A stretch of 5,068 nt of DNA from Planctomycetaceae bacterium (GTDB lineage Bacteria > Planctomycetota > Planctomycetia > Pirellulales > Thermoguttaceae): assembly GCA_031257725.1 (NCBI GenBank), contig JAIROD010000549.1:1-5068 (forward strand), read 5' to 3'. The notes beneath the pieces are model-generated. The model was not told where the DNA came from. It did no database searches and saw nothing but the letters and a program-made list of their open reading frames with translations. Positions 1 to 5,068 of this stretch are shown here, piece after piece. Each line of letters starts with the position of its first letter. Position 1 is the stretch's first letter. A program made the translations under genes and the position numbers.

Positions 1-242
1 TTTCCCAATTGATTGAGATAGCCCGGCAATCCGTTATTGTTTGTGGCGTAACTGCTCAAACCAATGCCGAGATTTTTTTGGTTGTTGATACATTGGGTAC
101 GTCGTGCGGCTTCGCGGGCGTAGTTGACCGCCGGAATGAGCAGACCCGCTAACATGCTGATAATCACCACAACAATCAGAAGTTCCACTAAGGTGAACGC
201 ACCTCTTTTACCGAAATAACGATTGAAATAATTTGAAGTCAT
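1..242 (-). CDS. DUF1559 family prepilin-like protein, N-terminal part (partial)
   Basis: Translating from the ATG at 242 gives 80 residues before the gene leaves the window. The N-terminus is a class III (type IV pilin-like) signal. A short basic leader ends in GKRG at residues 11-14, followed by AFTLVELL (15-22) and one hydrophobic helix to about residue 38. Next comes PAVNYAREAARRTQC (37-51), then NNQKNLGIGLSSY. This order, pilin helix followed by AREAARRxQCxNNxKNLG, is the hallmark of the planctomycete DUF1559 proteins (usually about 300-400 residues). These are thought to be processed by prepilin peptidase and to act as envelope pseudopilins; individual roles are mostly unknown. Cleavage could fall after G14 or A15. 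No strong Shine-Dalgarno precedes the ATG. The pgi terminator lies upstream, so this gene probably has its own promoter. The family call is firm; the specific function is not known. Confidence 0.9.
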   Translation of the reverse strand, partial: MTSNYFNRYFGKRGAFTLVELLIVVVIISMLAGLLIPAVNYAREAARRTQCINNQKNLGIGLSSYATNNNGLPGYLNQLG

Positions 243-339
243 TATTGAAATCCAATGGTTGAAGAATTAAAGGAACGGGGAAAAACTTGTACTATTTTCG
301 CATGTTATGAAAAAATTTCCACAAAAATCTTGCTTTTTA

Positions 340-363
340 GGAAATTTTTTAGAAAAAAATTCC
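340..363. repeat. A+T-rich inverted repeat upstream of the DUF1559 gene
   Basis: Two 11-bp arms (340-350 and 353-363) are complementary at 10 of 11 positions around a 2-base centre. Most of the stem is a T-run facing an A-run, closed by GG/CC at the base. Neither strand shows a T-tract beyond the stem, so it does not look like an intrinsic terminator. It lies about 100 bp upstream of the DUF1559 start, where a promoter or leader would be expected, but no convincing -35/-10 pair could be assigned. It may simply reflect the skewed base composition. Confidence 0.35.
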
Positions 364-393
364 CGCCGCTCAGATGTTGGTTGTTAAAATGGG

Positions 394-426
394 TAAAAAT
401 TGGCGGCTGTTCAGTTTGCCGCCAAT
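394..426 (-). terminator. Rho-independent terminator of pgi
   Basis: A perfect 9-bp inverted repeat, ATTGGCGGC at 399-407 and GCCGCCAAT at 418-426, encloses a 10-base loop. Read on the minus strand, the G+C-rich stem runs directly into a short T-tract (395-399). It begins about 50 bases past the pgi stop codon. Position, stem composition and T-tract agree with an intrinsic terminator that ends pgi transcription and isolates it from the DUF1559 gene. The T-tract is short (about five), so efficiency could be moderate. No comparable run of T follows on the plus strand. Confidence 0.8.
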
Positions 427-476
427 ATGTTGTCTTGGTTGGGACGGAAAAATAAACAATGACCTCCCTTACCTCC

Positions 477-2123
477 CTAACTCCTATTTTTCTTGTAAAA
501 GGCGATTAAACCGTTTGTCGAAGAATCATGCGATGTAATGGTTTGATTGTTCAGTAATTCCGGTAACACAACTCCGGCAAGTTGTTTGCCGAGTTCGACT
601 CCCATTTGGTCAAACGAGTTAATGTTCCAGATAATTCCTTGCACGAAAATTTTATGTTCGTAAAACGCAATTAGTGAACCGAGTGTTTTCGGCGTTAGTT
701 TTTTGAAGAAGAACGAGTTGGTCGGACGATTACCCGAAAAAACTTTCGACGGAGCAAGACGTAACACCTCCTCTTCCGGTAATCCCGATTTTCGCAACTC
801 ATCAGCCGCTTCCTCAAATGTCCGTCCTTTCATTAACGCTTCCGTTTGTGCCAGAAAATTTGCCAGAAGTTTGGGGTGATGATCGCCGATAGGATTGTGT
901 GATTGAACCGGCGCCAGAAAATCACAAGGAATTAATTTTGTTCCCTGATGAATCAGTTGATAAAAAGCATGCTGACCATTCGTTCCCGGTTCTCCCCAAA
1001 TCACCGGTCCCGTTGAATAATCAACCGTATTGTTGTTGCGGTCAATACTTTTACCGTTACTTTCCATATCACCCTGTTGGAAATAAGCGGCAAACCGATG
1101 CATGTACTGATCATACGGCAAAATCGCATGACTGTCCGCATCCCAAAAATTATTGTACCAAATTCCAAGCAACGCCATAAGAACAGGAATATTTTGTTCC
1201 AACGGCGTATTGAGAAAATGTTCATCGGCTTCAAAAGCTCCGGTCAGGAGTTTTTCAAAATTTTCATAACCAATTGCCGACACAATGGATAATCCGATTG
1301 CCGACCAAAGCGAATAACGTCCGCCAACCCAATCCCAAAACTCAAACATATTCGCAGGATCAATCCCAAACGCTTCCACTTTGGAACGGTTTGTTGAAAG
1401 CGCAACAAAATGTTTTGCCACATCGGAAGATTGACAACCATGACCGGCAAGCAACCATTTTCGTGCCGATTCGGCGTTGGTCATTGTTTCTTGCGTTGTG
1501 AATGTTTTTGACGCAACAATAAACAATGTTGTTTCCTGATTAAGTTCTTTAAGCGTTTCGGCAACATGCGTTCCGTCAACATTGGAAACAAAATGAATGT
1601 TAAGCCGTGTTCGGTAAGGTTTCAATGATTCCGTAACCATAACAGGACCAAGATCGGAACCGCCGATACCGATATTGACCACATCCGTTATTGGTTTACC
1701 GCTGTAACCTTTCCAACCGTTTAAGAGAATTTGTTCCGAAAAACGTTTCATCTTTTCCAATACCGCACGAATATCCGGCATCACATCATGACCGTCTGTG
1801 AAAACCGGTTGCTCGGAACGGTTACGCAATGCGGTGTGCAACACGGCGCGCTTTTCGGTAAGATTGATTTTTTCACCGGAAAACATCTTTTGACGGAACC
1901 CGGCAACATCTGTTTCTTTTGCCAGATTGATTAAAAGTTTGAGCGTTTCTTCGGTGATCCGGTTTTTCGAATAATCGAATAAAATATCGTTGCCGAATAA
2001 AATGGAAAATTGATCAAACCGTTTCGGGTCTTTGGCGAAAAGTTCCCGCATTGTAACGGTTTCAAAAAATTGCCGGTGTTTTTGCAACGCCGTCCATGCG
2101 GCAGATTTTATTAAATCAGACAT
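477..2123 (-). CDS. pgi: Glucose-6-phosphate isomerase
   Basis: Cytosolic enzyme of glycolysis and gluconeogenesis that interconverts glucose 6-phosphate and fructose 6-phosphate. At 548 residues it matches full-length E. coli-type Pgi (549). Visible motifs in order: the substrate-binding loop GIGGSDLGP (152-160), the phosphate-binding SKTFTT (205-210), PGI signature 1 in DWVGGRYSLWSAIG (264-277), and signature 2 ending FDQMGVELGK (504-513). By comparison with E. coli Glu355, His386 and Lys514, the catalytic residues should be E354 in GDMESNGKS, H385 in TNGQHAFYQ and K513. All are present, so the enzyme should be active. The ATG at 2123 gives a normal N-terminus (MSDLIKSAAW). No Shine-Dalgarno is visible upstream; instead there is an A+T-rich 23-base stretch, then a tandem hairpin-repeat array. 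A terminator follows the stop. No frameshift or missing residue was seen. Confidence 0.98.
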   Translation of the reverse strand: MSDLIKSAAWTALQKHRQFFETVTMRELFAKDPKRFDQFSILFGNDILFDYSKNRITEETLKLLINLAKETDVAGFRQKMFSGEKINLTEKRAVLHTALRNRSEQPVFTDGHDVMPDIRAVLEKMKRFSEQILLNGWKGYSGKPITDVVNIGIGGSDLGPVMVTESLKPYRTRLNIHFVSNVDGTHVAETLKELNQETTLFIVASKTFTTQETMTNAESARKWLLAGHGCQSSDVAKHFVALSTNRSKVEAFGIDPANMFEFWDWVGGRYSLWSAIGLSIVSAIGYENFEKLLTGAFEADEHFLNTPLEQNIPVLMALLGIWYNNFWDADSHAILPYDQYMHRFAAYFQQGDMESNGKSIDRNNNTVDYSTGPVIWGEPGTNGQHAFYQLIHQGTKLIPCDFLAPVQSHNPIGDHHPKLLANFLAQTEALMKGRTFEEAADELRKSGLPEEEVLRLAPSKVFSGNRPTNSFFFKKLTPKTLGSLIAFYEHKIFVQGIIWNINSFDQMGVELGKQLAGVVLPELLNNQTITSHDSSTNGLIAFYKKNRS

Positions 2124-2146
2124 TTTTTATAGTTAATAGGTTAATA

Positions 2147-2386
2147 GTTAACGACGGAGTTTACTCCGTGTGTTTCGTTAACGATGGAGTTTACCCCGTG
2201 TGTTTCGTTAACGACGGAGTTTACTCCGTGTGTTTCGTTAACGACGGAGTTTACTCCGTGTGTTTCGTTAACGACGGGGTTTACCCCGTGTGTTTCGTTA
2301 ACGACGGAGTTTACTCCGTGTGTTTCGTTATCGACGGGGTTTACCCCGTGTGTTTAGTTAACGACGGGGTTTACCCCGTGTTTTGG
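2147..2386. repeat. Eight tandem 30-bp hairpin repeats upstream of pgi
   Basis: Eight head-to-tail 30-bp units start at 2147, 2177, 2207, 2237, 2267, 2297, 2327 and 2357; the last six bases of unit 8 diverge. Each unit opens with the palindrome GTTAAC (GTTATC in unit 7), followed by a hairpin with 6-bp stem ACGGAG-TTTA-CTCCGT. Units 1, 3, 4 and 6 carry GGAG/CTCC, and units 5, 7 and 8 carry GGGG/CCCC: both sides of the stem change together and pairing is kept. Unit 2 is mixed (TGGAG with CCCCG). There are no unique spacers, so this is not CRISPR. The array ends 23 bp before the pgi ATG and would lie in the pgi 5' leader if transcription starts upstream of it. A plus-strand frame through the repeats stays open only because 30 is divisible by three. 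Role unknown. Confidence 0.95.
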
Positions 2387-2399
2387 TATTAAGTCTAAC

Positions 2400-2423
2400 A
2401 ACGCGGGGCAAGCCCACGCCGTT
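2400..2423. repeat. G+C-rich imperfect hairpin beside the repeat array
   Basis: An inverted repeat pairs AACGCGGGGC (2400-2409) with GCCC-CGC-GTT (2412-2423) around a 2-base centre. That gives ten base pairs with two single-base bulges (2416 and 2420). It runs directly into the palindrome CGTTAACG (2420-2427), which shares the GTTAACG sequence opening most of the array units. Read on the minus strand it lies after the AI-2E gene, but no T-tract follows, so a standard intrinsic terminator is not supported. A dispersed REP-like element or an attenuating structure is possible. Confidence 0.6.
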
Positions 2424-2550
2424 AACGTACGGTAAATTCTGAATGAGGAGAGATTCCCTGCCGTCCCATGCGTGACTGAATAGTTACTGTTTGCGGTGAA
2501 AATTCCGTTTGCGCCCCAAACCGCCAATCACAAACCTACACCTTCCAATT
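2424..2550. other. Non-coding stretch between the AI-2E gene and the hairpin repeats
   Basis: With the two repeat features, this completes the 427-bp gap between the AI-2E permease stop and the pgi start. I found no coding frame, tRNA or recognisable riboswitch here. A short direct repeat GTTTGCG occurs twice between about 2490 and 2516. No stem followed by a T-tract was found for the AI-2E transcript, and no convincing promoter for pgi could be picked, although one is expected in this gap or inside the array. Confidence 0.5.
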
Positions 2551-4047
2551 CTATTTTTTGTGGTTATCCAGCAGGATTGCCAGCCATACAGTTTCTCTGA
2601 ACGCTTGAAAAATGATTTTGACCACAATGGTTAAGGGAGCCGCAAGAAATAATCCGACCGGACCCAAAAGCCAACCCCACGAAAATAACGAAAGAATAAT
2701 CACCACAGTGGAAATTCCCAAACCGTGTCCCAGCATTTTCGGTTCAATTCCGTACGCAATGGCACATTCAATCAACACCAGACAAATCGCATACAAGAAA
2801 ACTCCCTGCAAATCATAAGTCATAAAAATCAACATTCCCGGAATAATTGCTGCAAGTGTTCCGCCGATATTCGGAATGAAATACAGGAAAAACGCAATCA
2901 CCCCCCAAAAAAGAGTTGCGGGAACTCCGAAAATCCAGTACACAAATGTTGCCGCCACCGCAGACATCAAACTCGAAATTGCCTTGAGAAAAAGATAACG
3001 CCGTATATCATTGGCAATCCGGTGAAAATGTTCATTGTTGATGGGACCTTCTTTGCCGAAAGCACGATCAATCTTTTCAGGAAATCGTGCCGCCTCAAAC
3101 ACCATAAAAACAGTAAAAATTAAAACAAGAAAACCTCCCTCCGCAACATGACGCAATTCCACCAATGATTTCGTAACCCAATACATCACACTTTCCGGAT
3201 TAAGTGCAATCAAGGACGGTTGCTCTTTAATCGGCTTGTTGACAAGCTCCTCAATTTCCTCAAGGGAAACGGGAACAATCTCATCAACAACAAACTCAAC
3301 CGCTTCATCCATGTGTTCTTGCTCTGTATTTTTTTCCAACGGAGAATCGTTTGAATCCTCATTTTCGTTATTCCTATTAACATCGATGTTGGCGATGGTG
3401 TTGACACTTTCATCTGTATTTTCACGAACATCTTCATTACTATTTTTATTAACCGGAATTGTTGATTTGGGAATAGGTTGCGGGGCTTTCTTGACCGGTT
3501 GGAGATTTTCGGGTTCTTGGGGAGGATTTTTGAGAATCGGCAAACTATTGTTCGGATTGGGATTCGGTAAAACTTCTGTATTCGGTGGAACTTCCGTTTG
3601 GGAATATTCTTTTCCCTTGCCTTTCCCTAATTCACCAAGAACAAAACCATATTGTTCCAATTGTTTATCGATTTGATCGAGTTTTTGAACAATTCTATTT
3701 TTGTAAGCGGGCAGGCGGAGTATAAAATCGTTGAGTGAGCGGCCGACAAAATAACTGATTCCGGAGAAGACAAACACCGTTCCGCCTAGTACGATAATGA
3801 GTGCGATAGAGTTGGGGCAACCGTGATTTCGCAACCAACGCAACGGAACCACCAGAATAATTGTCATAAACAACGCCAACAACATCGGCGACACAATTCC
3901 GCTGGCGGCTTTGATACCCGCCAAAATAACAATCGTTGCCGCACCCATTACCAAAAAATGATAAACTTTTTCCGGTTTAGTTTTGGGAACTGCGGAAGGT
4001 TGAGAGGAGTCACCGAATTGGACAGCGGACGATTCTGCGTTAAACAT
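2551..4047 (-). CDS. AI-2E transporter family (UPF0118) membrane permease with long hydrophilic insert
   Basis: A 498-residue polytopic inner-membrane protein. Hydrophobic segments lie near 29-46, 50-68, 79-102, 301-320, 350-374, 378-410, 411-433 and 444-478. The C-terminal half is typical of the family: FIPNIGGTLAAIIPG (390-404), IEPKMLGHGLGIS (434-446), then FSWGWLLGPVGLFLAAPLT (455-473). Members include TqsA (autoinducer-2 export), PerM and other permeases or Na+/H+ antiporters, so the substrate cannot be read from sequence. Members are commonly about 350 residues. The excess lies in the soluble region between the third and fourth segments: residues about 143-280 are rich in Pro and Asn, then Glu/Asp/Asn, and look disordered. 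The ATG at 4047 gives a short polar N-terminus before the first helix; no clear Shine-Dalgarno precedes it. It starts 20 bp after the small-locus frame ending at 4068, so it may share that transcript. Confidence 0.9.
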   Translation of the reverse strand: MFNAESSAVQFGDSSQPSAVPKTKPEKVYHFLVMGAATIVILAGIKAASGIVSPMLLALFMTIILVVPLRWLRNHGCPNSIALIIVLGGTVFVFSGISYFVGRSLNDFILRLPAYKNRIVQKLDQIDKQLEQYGFVLGELGKGKGKEYSQTEVPPNTEVLPNPNPNNSLPILKNPPQEPENLQPVKKAPQPIPKSTIPVNKNSNEDVRENTDESVNTIANIDVNRNNENEDSNDSPLEKNTEQEHMDEAVEFVVDEIVPVSLEEIEELVNKPIKEQPSLIALNPESVMYWVTKSLVELRHVAEGGFLVLIFTVFMVFEAARFPEKIDRAFGKEGPINNEHFHRIANDIRRYLFLKAISSLMSAVAATFVYWIFGVPATLFWGVIAFFLYFIPNIGGTLAAIIPGMLIFMTYDLQGVFLYAICLVLIECAIAYGIEPKMLGHGLGISTVVIILSLFSWGWLLGPVGLFLAAPLTIVVKIIFQAFRETVWLAILLDNHKK

Positions 4048-4067
4048 GCCGAAAAAGTTTGAATAAA

Positions 4068-4397
4068 TTAAAGGACAAATTTGATTCCGGTCGGTTTATT
4101 ATATCGCAGTATTCTATGATAGGCAACGGATGAAAACAACAAAAAAAACAAGCCAAAACAACAACCTAAAACAACAAGCCGAAGCGATAGCGACGGAAAC
4201 AACAGGTTGGGAGTGTTTTGTTTGTTGTTTGGGGGGACGATTAGGTTATCCGCGTATTCCGTAGCAGCCGTTTTCGGTGCCGTCTTCAGGTATGTTTTTA
4301 TATCTGTTTTCAGAGCCGCAACCGAAAAGTTGCGAAAAAACAAATTCGCTTGGAACGATAAGTATAAATTTTCCGTTCCGGCGGCGGCTTGAACCAA
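4068..4397 (-). CDS. Uncertain ORF with one predicted membrane helix; possible second half of a frameshifted gene
   Basis: This frame is open for about 109 codons and ends 20 bp before the AI-2E permease start. Its only start near the beginning is a TTG at 4397 with no Shine-Dalgarno, which argues against independent translation. The C-terminal third contains a hydrophobic stretch, LRLVVLGCCFGLFFLLFSSVAY (split by no charged residue after the Arg), which could be a membrane helix. However, the DNA there is low-complexity, made of repeated TTGTT/TTTT runs, and such DNA encodes Leu/Phe/Val by chance. If one extra T were present in the T-run at about 4338-4343, the frame would join the coupled ORF starting at 4435 to give a 122-residue protein. 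No family is recognised. Alternatives are a decayed gene or non-coding spacer. Confidence 0.3.
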   Translation of the reverse strand: MVQAAAGTENLYLSFQANLFFRNFSVAALKTDIKTYLKTAPKTAATEYADNLIVPPNNKQNTPNLLFPSLSLRLVVLGCCFGLFFLLFSSVAYHRILRYNKPTGIKFVL

Positions 4398-4435
4398 CCG
4401 CTTTGATTGTTCGACTGATTGGGTGGTTCATTCAT
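4310..4435 (-). CDS. Small hypothetical protein translationally coupled to the MauE-like gene
   Basis: The ATG at 4435-4433 overlaps the TGA stop of the MauE-like gene in an ATGA arrangement. It has a good Shine-Dalgarno, GGGAG at 4443-4447, seven bases upstream. This is the strongest translation-start signal between the MauE-like and AI-2E genes. The frame encodes 41 residues: a polar, Asn/Gln/Pro-rich start (MNEPPNQSNNQSGWF), a PPPERK motif, then a basic Tyr/Arg/Phe stretch ending FATFRLRL. No domain is recognised. A second ATG at 4431 opens a different 61-codon frame (to 4246) and could use the same ribosome site at longer spacing. Because the product ends abruptly while another frame continues to 4068, it may be the first part of a gene broken, or programmed to shift, at the run of six T. 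The start is fairly well supported; the length is not. Confidence 0.45.
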   Translation of the reverse strand: MNEPPNQSNNQSGWFKPPPERKIYTYRSKRICFFATFRLRL

Positions 4436-4923
4436 TGTGTTTCTCCCATCTCAAGATTGATAGAATAAGACCTTGTTTTGAAAAAACAAAACAAGTTTCG
4501 CGTAATAGATAAAAACAATAGAGTATAAACTAGAAAGAGAGTTTGAAAACCTATTGTTGTTTCGTAACCTGGTCCGAAACAGCCGCAGGAAATATCAAGA
4601 CCTCGTAAAAATGCAATCGATTGTACAACAGCAAAACATGAAAATAAAAACATACTTACCAGATGAGCAACATTTGTTAAAATCCGTGCCAATAAAAGAA
4701 TTGCCAGCACCATCTGAACAGGAGGTAATGTAATAGCAACCATCTGTCCAACTCCCGAATCGACAAGTTTATAAGCATAAACCGAACCAAGAAAATAGTA
4801 CGGATTTTCCCAATGAGGAATCGCCGCAACTAACATCATAATACCGAAACACCAAGTCAACAGGGAATCGAAAGACCCTATTGAATATTGACAATTCAAT
4901 GTTGTTTCTGATAATTTGACCAT
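4432..4923 (-). CDS. MauE/DoxX family redox-associated membrane protein
   Basis: A 163-residue membrane protein with four predicted helices, near 21-37, 57-77, 82-105 and 124-145. Between helices three and four lies RGLDISCGCFGPG (107-119). The CGCFG pair (C113, C115) after an R/K-G-L-x-I-x-C loop is characteristic of MauE/DoxX redox-associated proteins. After helix one the sequence NPYYFLGSVYAYKL matches the family's P-x-x-F-x-x-x-V-x-x-Y pattern. MauE is needed for methylamine dehydrogenase maturation; the wider family is linked to membrane thiol/disulfide or quinone redox chemistry. No methylamine dehydrogenase gene is visible, so a general thiol-redox role is more likely than MauE proper. 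The ATG at 4923 has GGAGG nine bases upstream. The gene overlaps the rhodanese gene by 28 bp and shares an ATGA with the next ORF, so this is an operon. The substrate is unknown. Confidence 0.82.
   Translation of the reverse strand: MVKLSETTLNCQYSIGSFDSLLTWCFGIMMLVAAIPHWENPYYFLGSVYAYKLVDSGVGQMVAITLPPVQMVLAILLLARILTNVAHLVSMFLFSCFAVVQSIAFLRGLDISCGCFGPGYETTIGFQTLFLVYTLLFLSITRNLFCFFKTRSYSINLEMGETQ
4443..4447 (-). promoter_or_regulatory. Shine-Dalgarno for the coupled small ORF
   Basis: GGGAG, read on the minus strand inside the last codons of the MauE-like gene, lies seven bases before the ATG at 4435. It decides the start of the small ORF and supports re-initiation by ribosomes finishing the MauE-like protein. 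Confidence 0.65.
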
Positions 4924-5068
4924 TCTCGATAACCTCCGCGAAAAATTGAAACATTACGATAACCATTGAATTTTAAAAACGCCGCTACTTCATCAGAAAA
5001 ACCGCAACCGGAACTTTGACAATAAAGGACAATTTTCTGTGTTTTATCAATTCCATGCAAAATCTGTT
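4896..5068 (-). CDS. Rhodanese-like domain protein, C-terminal part (partial)
   Basis: The last 56 residues of a minus-strand gene enter from the right edge; the stop is TGA at 4898-4896. The sequence KIVLYCQSSGCGFSDEVAAF (visible residues 11-30) fits the strand and active-site loop of a rhodanese domain, with C16 as the expected persulfide-carrying cysteine and a second cysteine, C21, in the loop. LKFNGYRNVSIFRGGYREW (31-49) is the usual closing G-Y-x-N-V...GG-x-x-x-W motif. Rhodaneses move sulfane sulfur as cysteine persulfide or act as thiol-redox modules. The N-terminal part, including any signal or membrane anchor, is outside the window. The gene overlaps the MauE-like gene by 28 bp, which suggests coordinated translation of a sulfurtransferase and a membrane redox partner. 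Confidence 0.85.
   Translation of the reverse strand, partial: QILHGIDKTQKIVLYCQSSGCGFSDEVAAFLKFNGYRNVSIFRGGYREWSNYQKQH
4933..4937 (-). promoter_or_regulatory. Shine-Dalgarno for the MauE-like gene, inside the rhodanese gene
   Basis: GGAGG on the minus strand, nine bases before the MauE-like ATG. The same bases encode the conserved Gly-Gly of the rhodanese RGGYREW motif, so the site serves both as codons and as a ribosome-binding site. It supports the start at 4923 despite the 28-bp gene overlap. Confidence 0.75.

Noticed and set aside
255..455. Plus-strand 66-codon frame between the DUF1559 gene and pgi
   Set aside because: It runs through the pgi terminator and the A+T-rich inverted repeat, has no Shine-Dalgarno, and its composition follows the A/T runs.
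2147..2386. CRISPR array
   Set aside because: Units are contiguous with no unique spacers, and no cas gene is nearby; this is a tandem repeat.
2096..2392. Plus-strand 98-codon frame encoding a 10-residue repeat (VNDGVYSVCF-like)
   Set aside because: It overlaps the pgi start and lacks a ribosome site. It stays open only because the unit length is divisible by three. The paired stem changes alter the amino acid (Ser/Pro), so selection appears to act on the hairpin, not a protein.
2400..2423. Intrinsic terminator for the AI-2E gene
   Set aside because: The stem has two bulges and no T-tract follows on the minus strand; it is also about 130 bp past the stop codon.
2725..3123. Plus-strand 132-codon frame
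   Set aside because: Antisense to the conserved C-terminal half of the AI-2E permease; Asn/His/Lys/Cys-rich composition without any domain.
3236..3676. Plus-strand 146-codon Ser/Phe-rich frame
   Set aside because: It is antisense to the low-complexity insert of the AI-2E permease, whose family motifs on both sides fix the true strand and frame.
4246..4431. 61-codon minus-strand frame from the second ATG after the MauE-like gene
   Set aside because: It competes with the ATGA-coupled start four bases earlier, which has better Shine-Dalgarno spacing. No domain is recognisable, so it is kept only as an alternative.
4769..4966. 65-codon minus-strand frame overlapping the rhodanese and MauE-like genes
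   Set aside because: It lies in a third frame across two recognisable overlapping genes, so it is a shadow.

Overview
The window most likely comes from a member of the Planctomycetota. The best clue is the left edge, where a minus-strand gene begins with the prepilin-like N-terminus typical of the DUF1559 pseudopilin family, which is hugely expanded in that phylum. The rhodanese plus MauE/DoxX pair at the right edge is also compatible. The DNA is fairly A+T-rich by eye, and several genes lack a clear Shine-Dalgarno. A low-G+C, perhaps gut-associated lineage is possible, but that is inference only.

Every supported gene is on the minus strand, so transcription runs right to left. From the right: the C-terminal end of a rhodanese-like sulfurtransferase (4896-5068, cut by the window edge); a four-helix MauE/DoxX redox-associated membrane protein (4432-4923), which overlaps it by 28 bp; a small, unrecognised and possibly frameshifted locus (4068-4435), coupled to the MauE gene by an ATGA overlap; an AI-2E transporter-family permease (2551-4047) with an unusually long hydrophilic insert; a 427-bp non-coding interval (2124-2550) holding eight tandem 30-bp hairpin repeats; glucose-6-phosphate isomerase pgi (477-2123); a rho-independent terminator (394-426); and the first 80 codons of the DUF1559 gene (1-242).

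The rhodanese, MauE and small locus form a tight overlapping cluster suggesting a thiol/sulfur-redox function at the membrane. The AI-2E permease gene starts 20 bp after the small locus and may be its last member. pgi is separated from this group by the repeat interval and ends at its own terminator, so pgi and the DUF1559 gene look like separate transcription units.

The most unusual features are the tandem repeat array directly upstream of pgi, in which paired base changes preserve a hairpin, and the small coupled locus with a frame conflict at a run of six T. I see no clear evidence of a complete new defence, mobile or biosynthetic system. No tRNA, rRNA, CRISPR array or insertion sequence was found.
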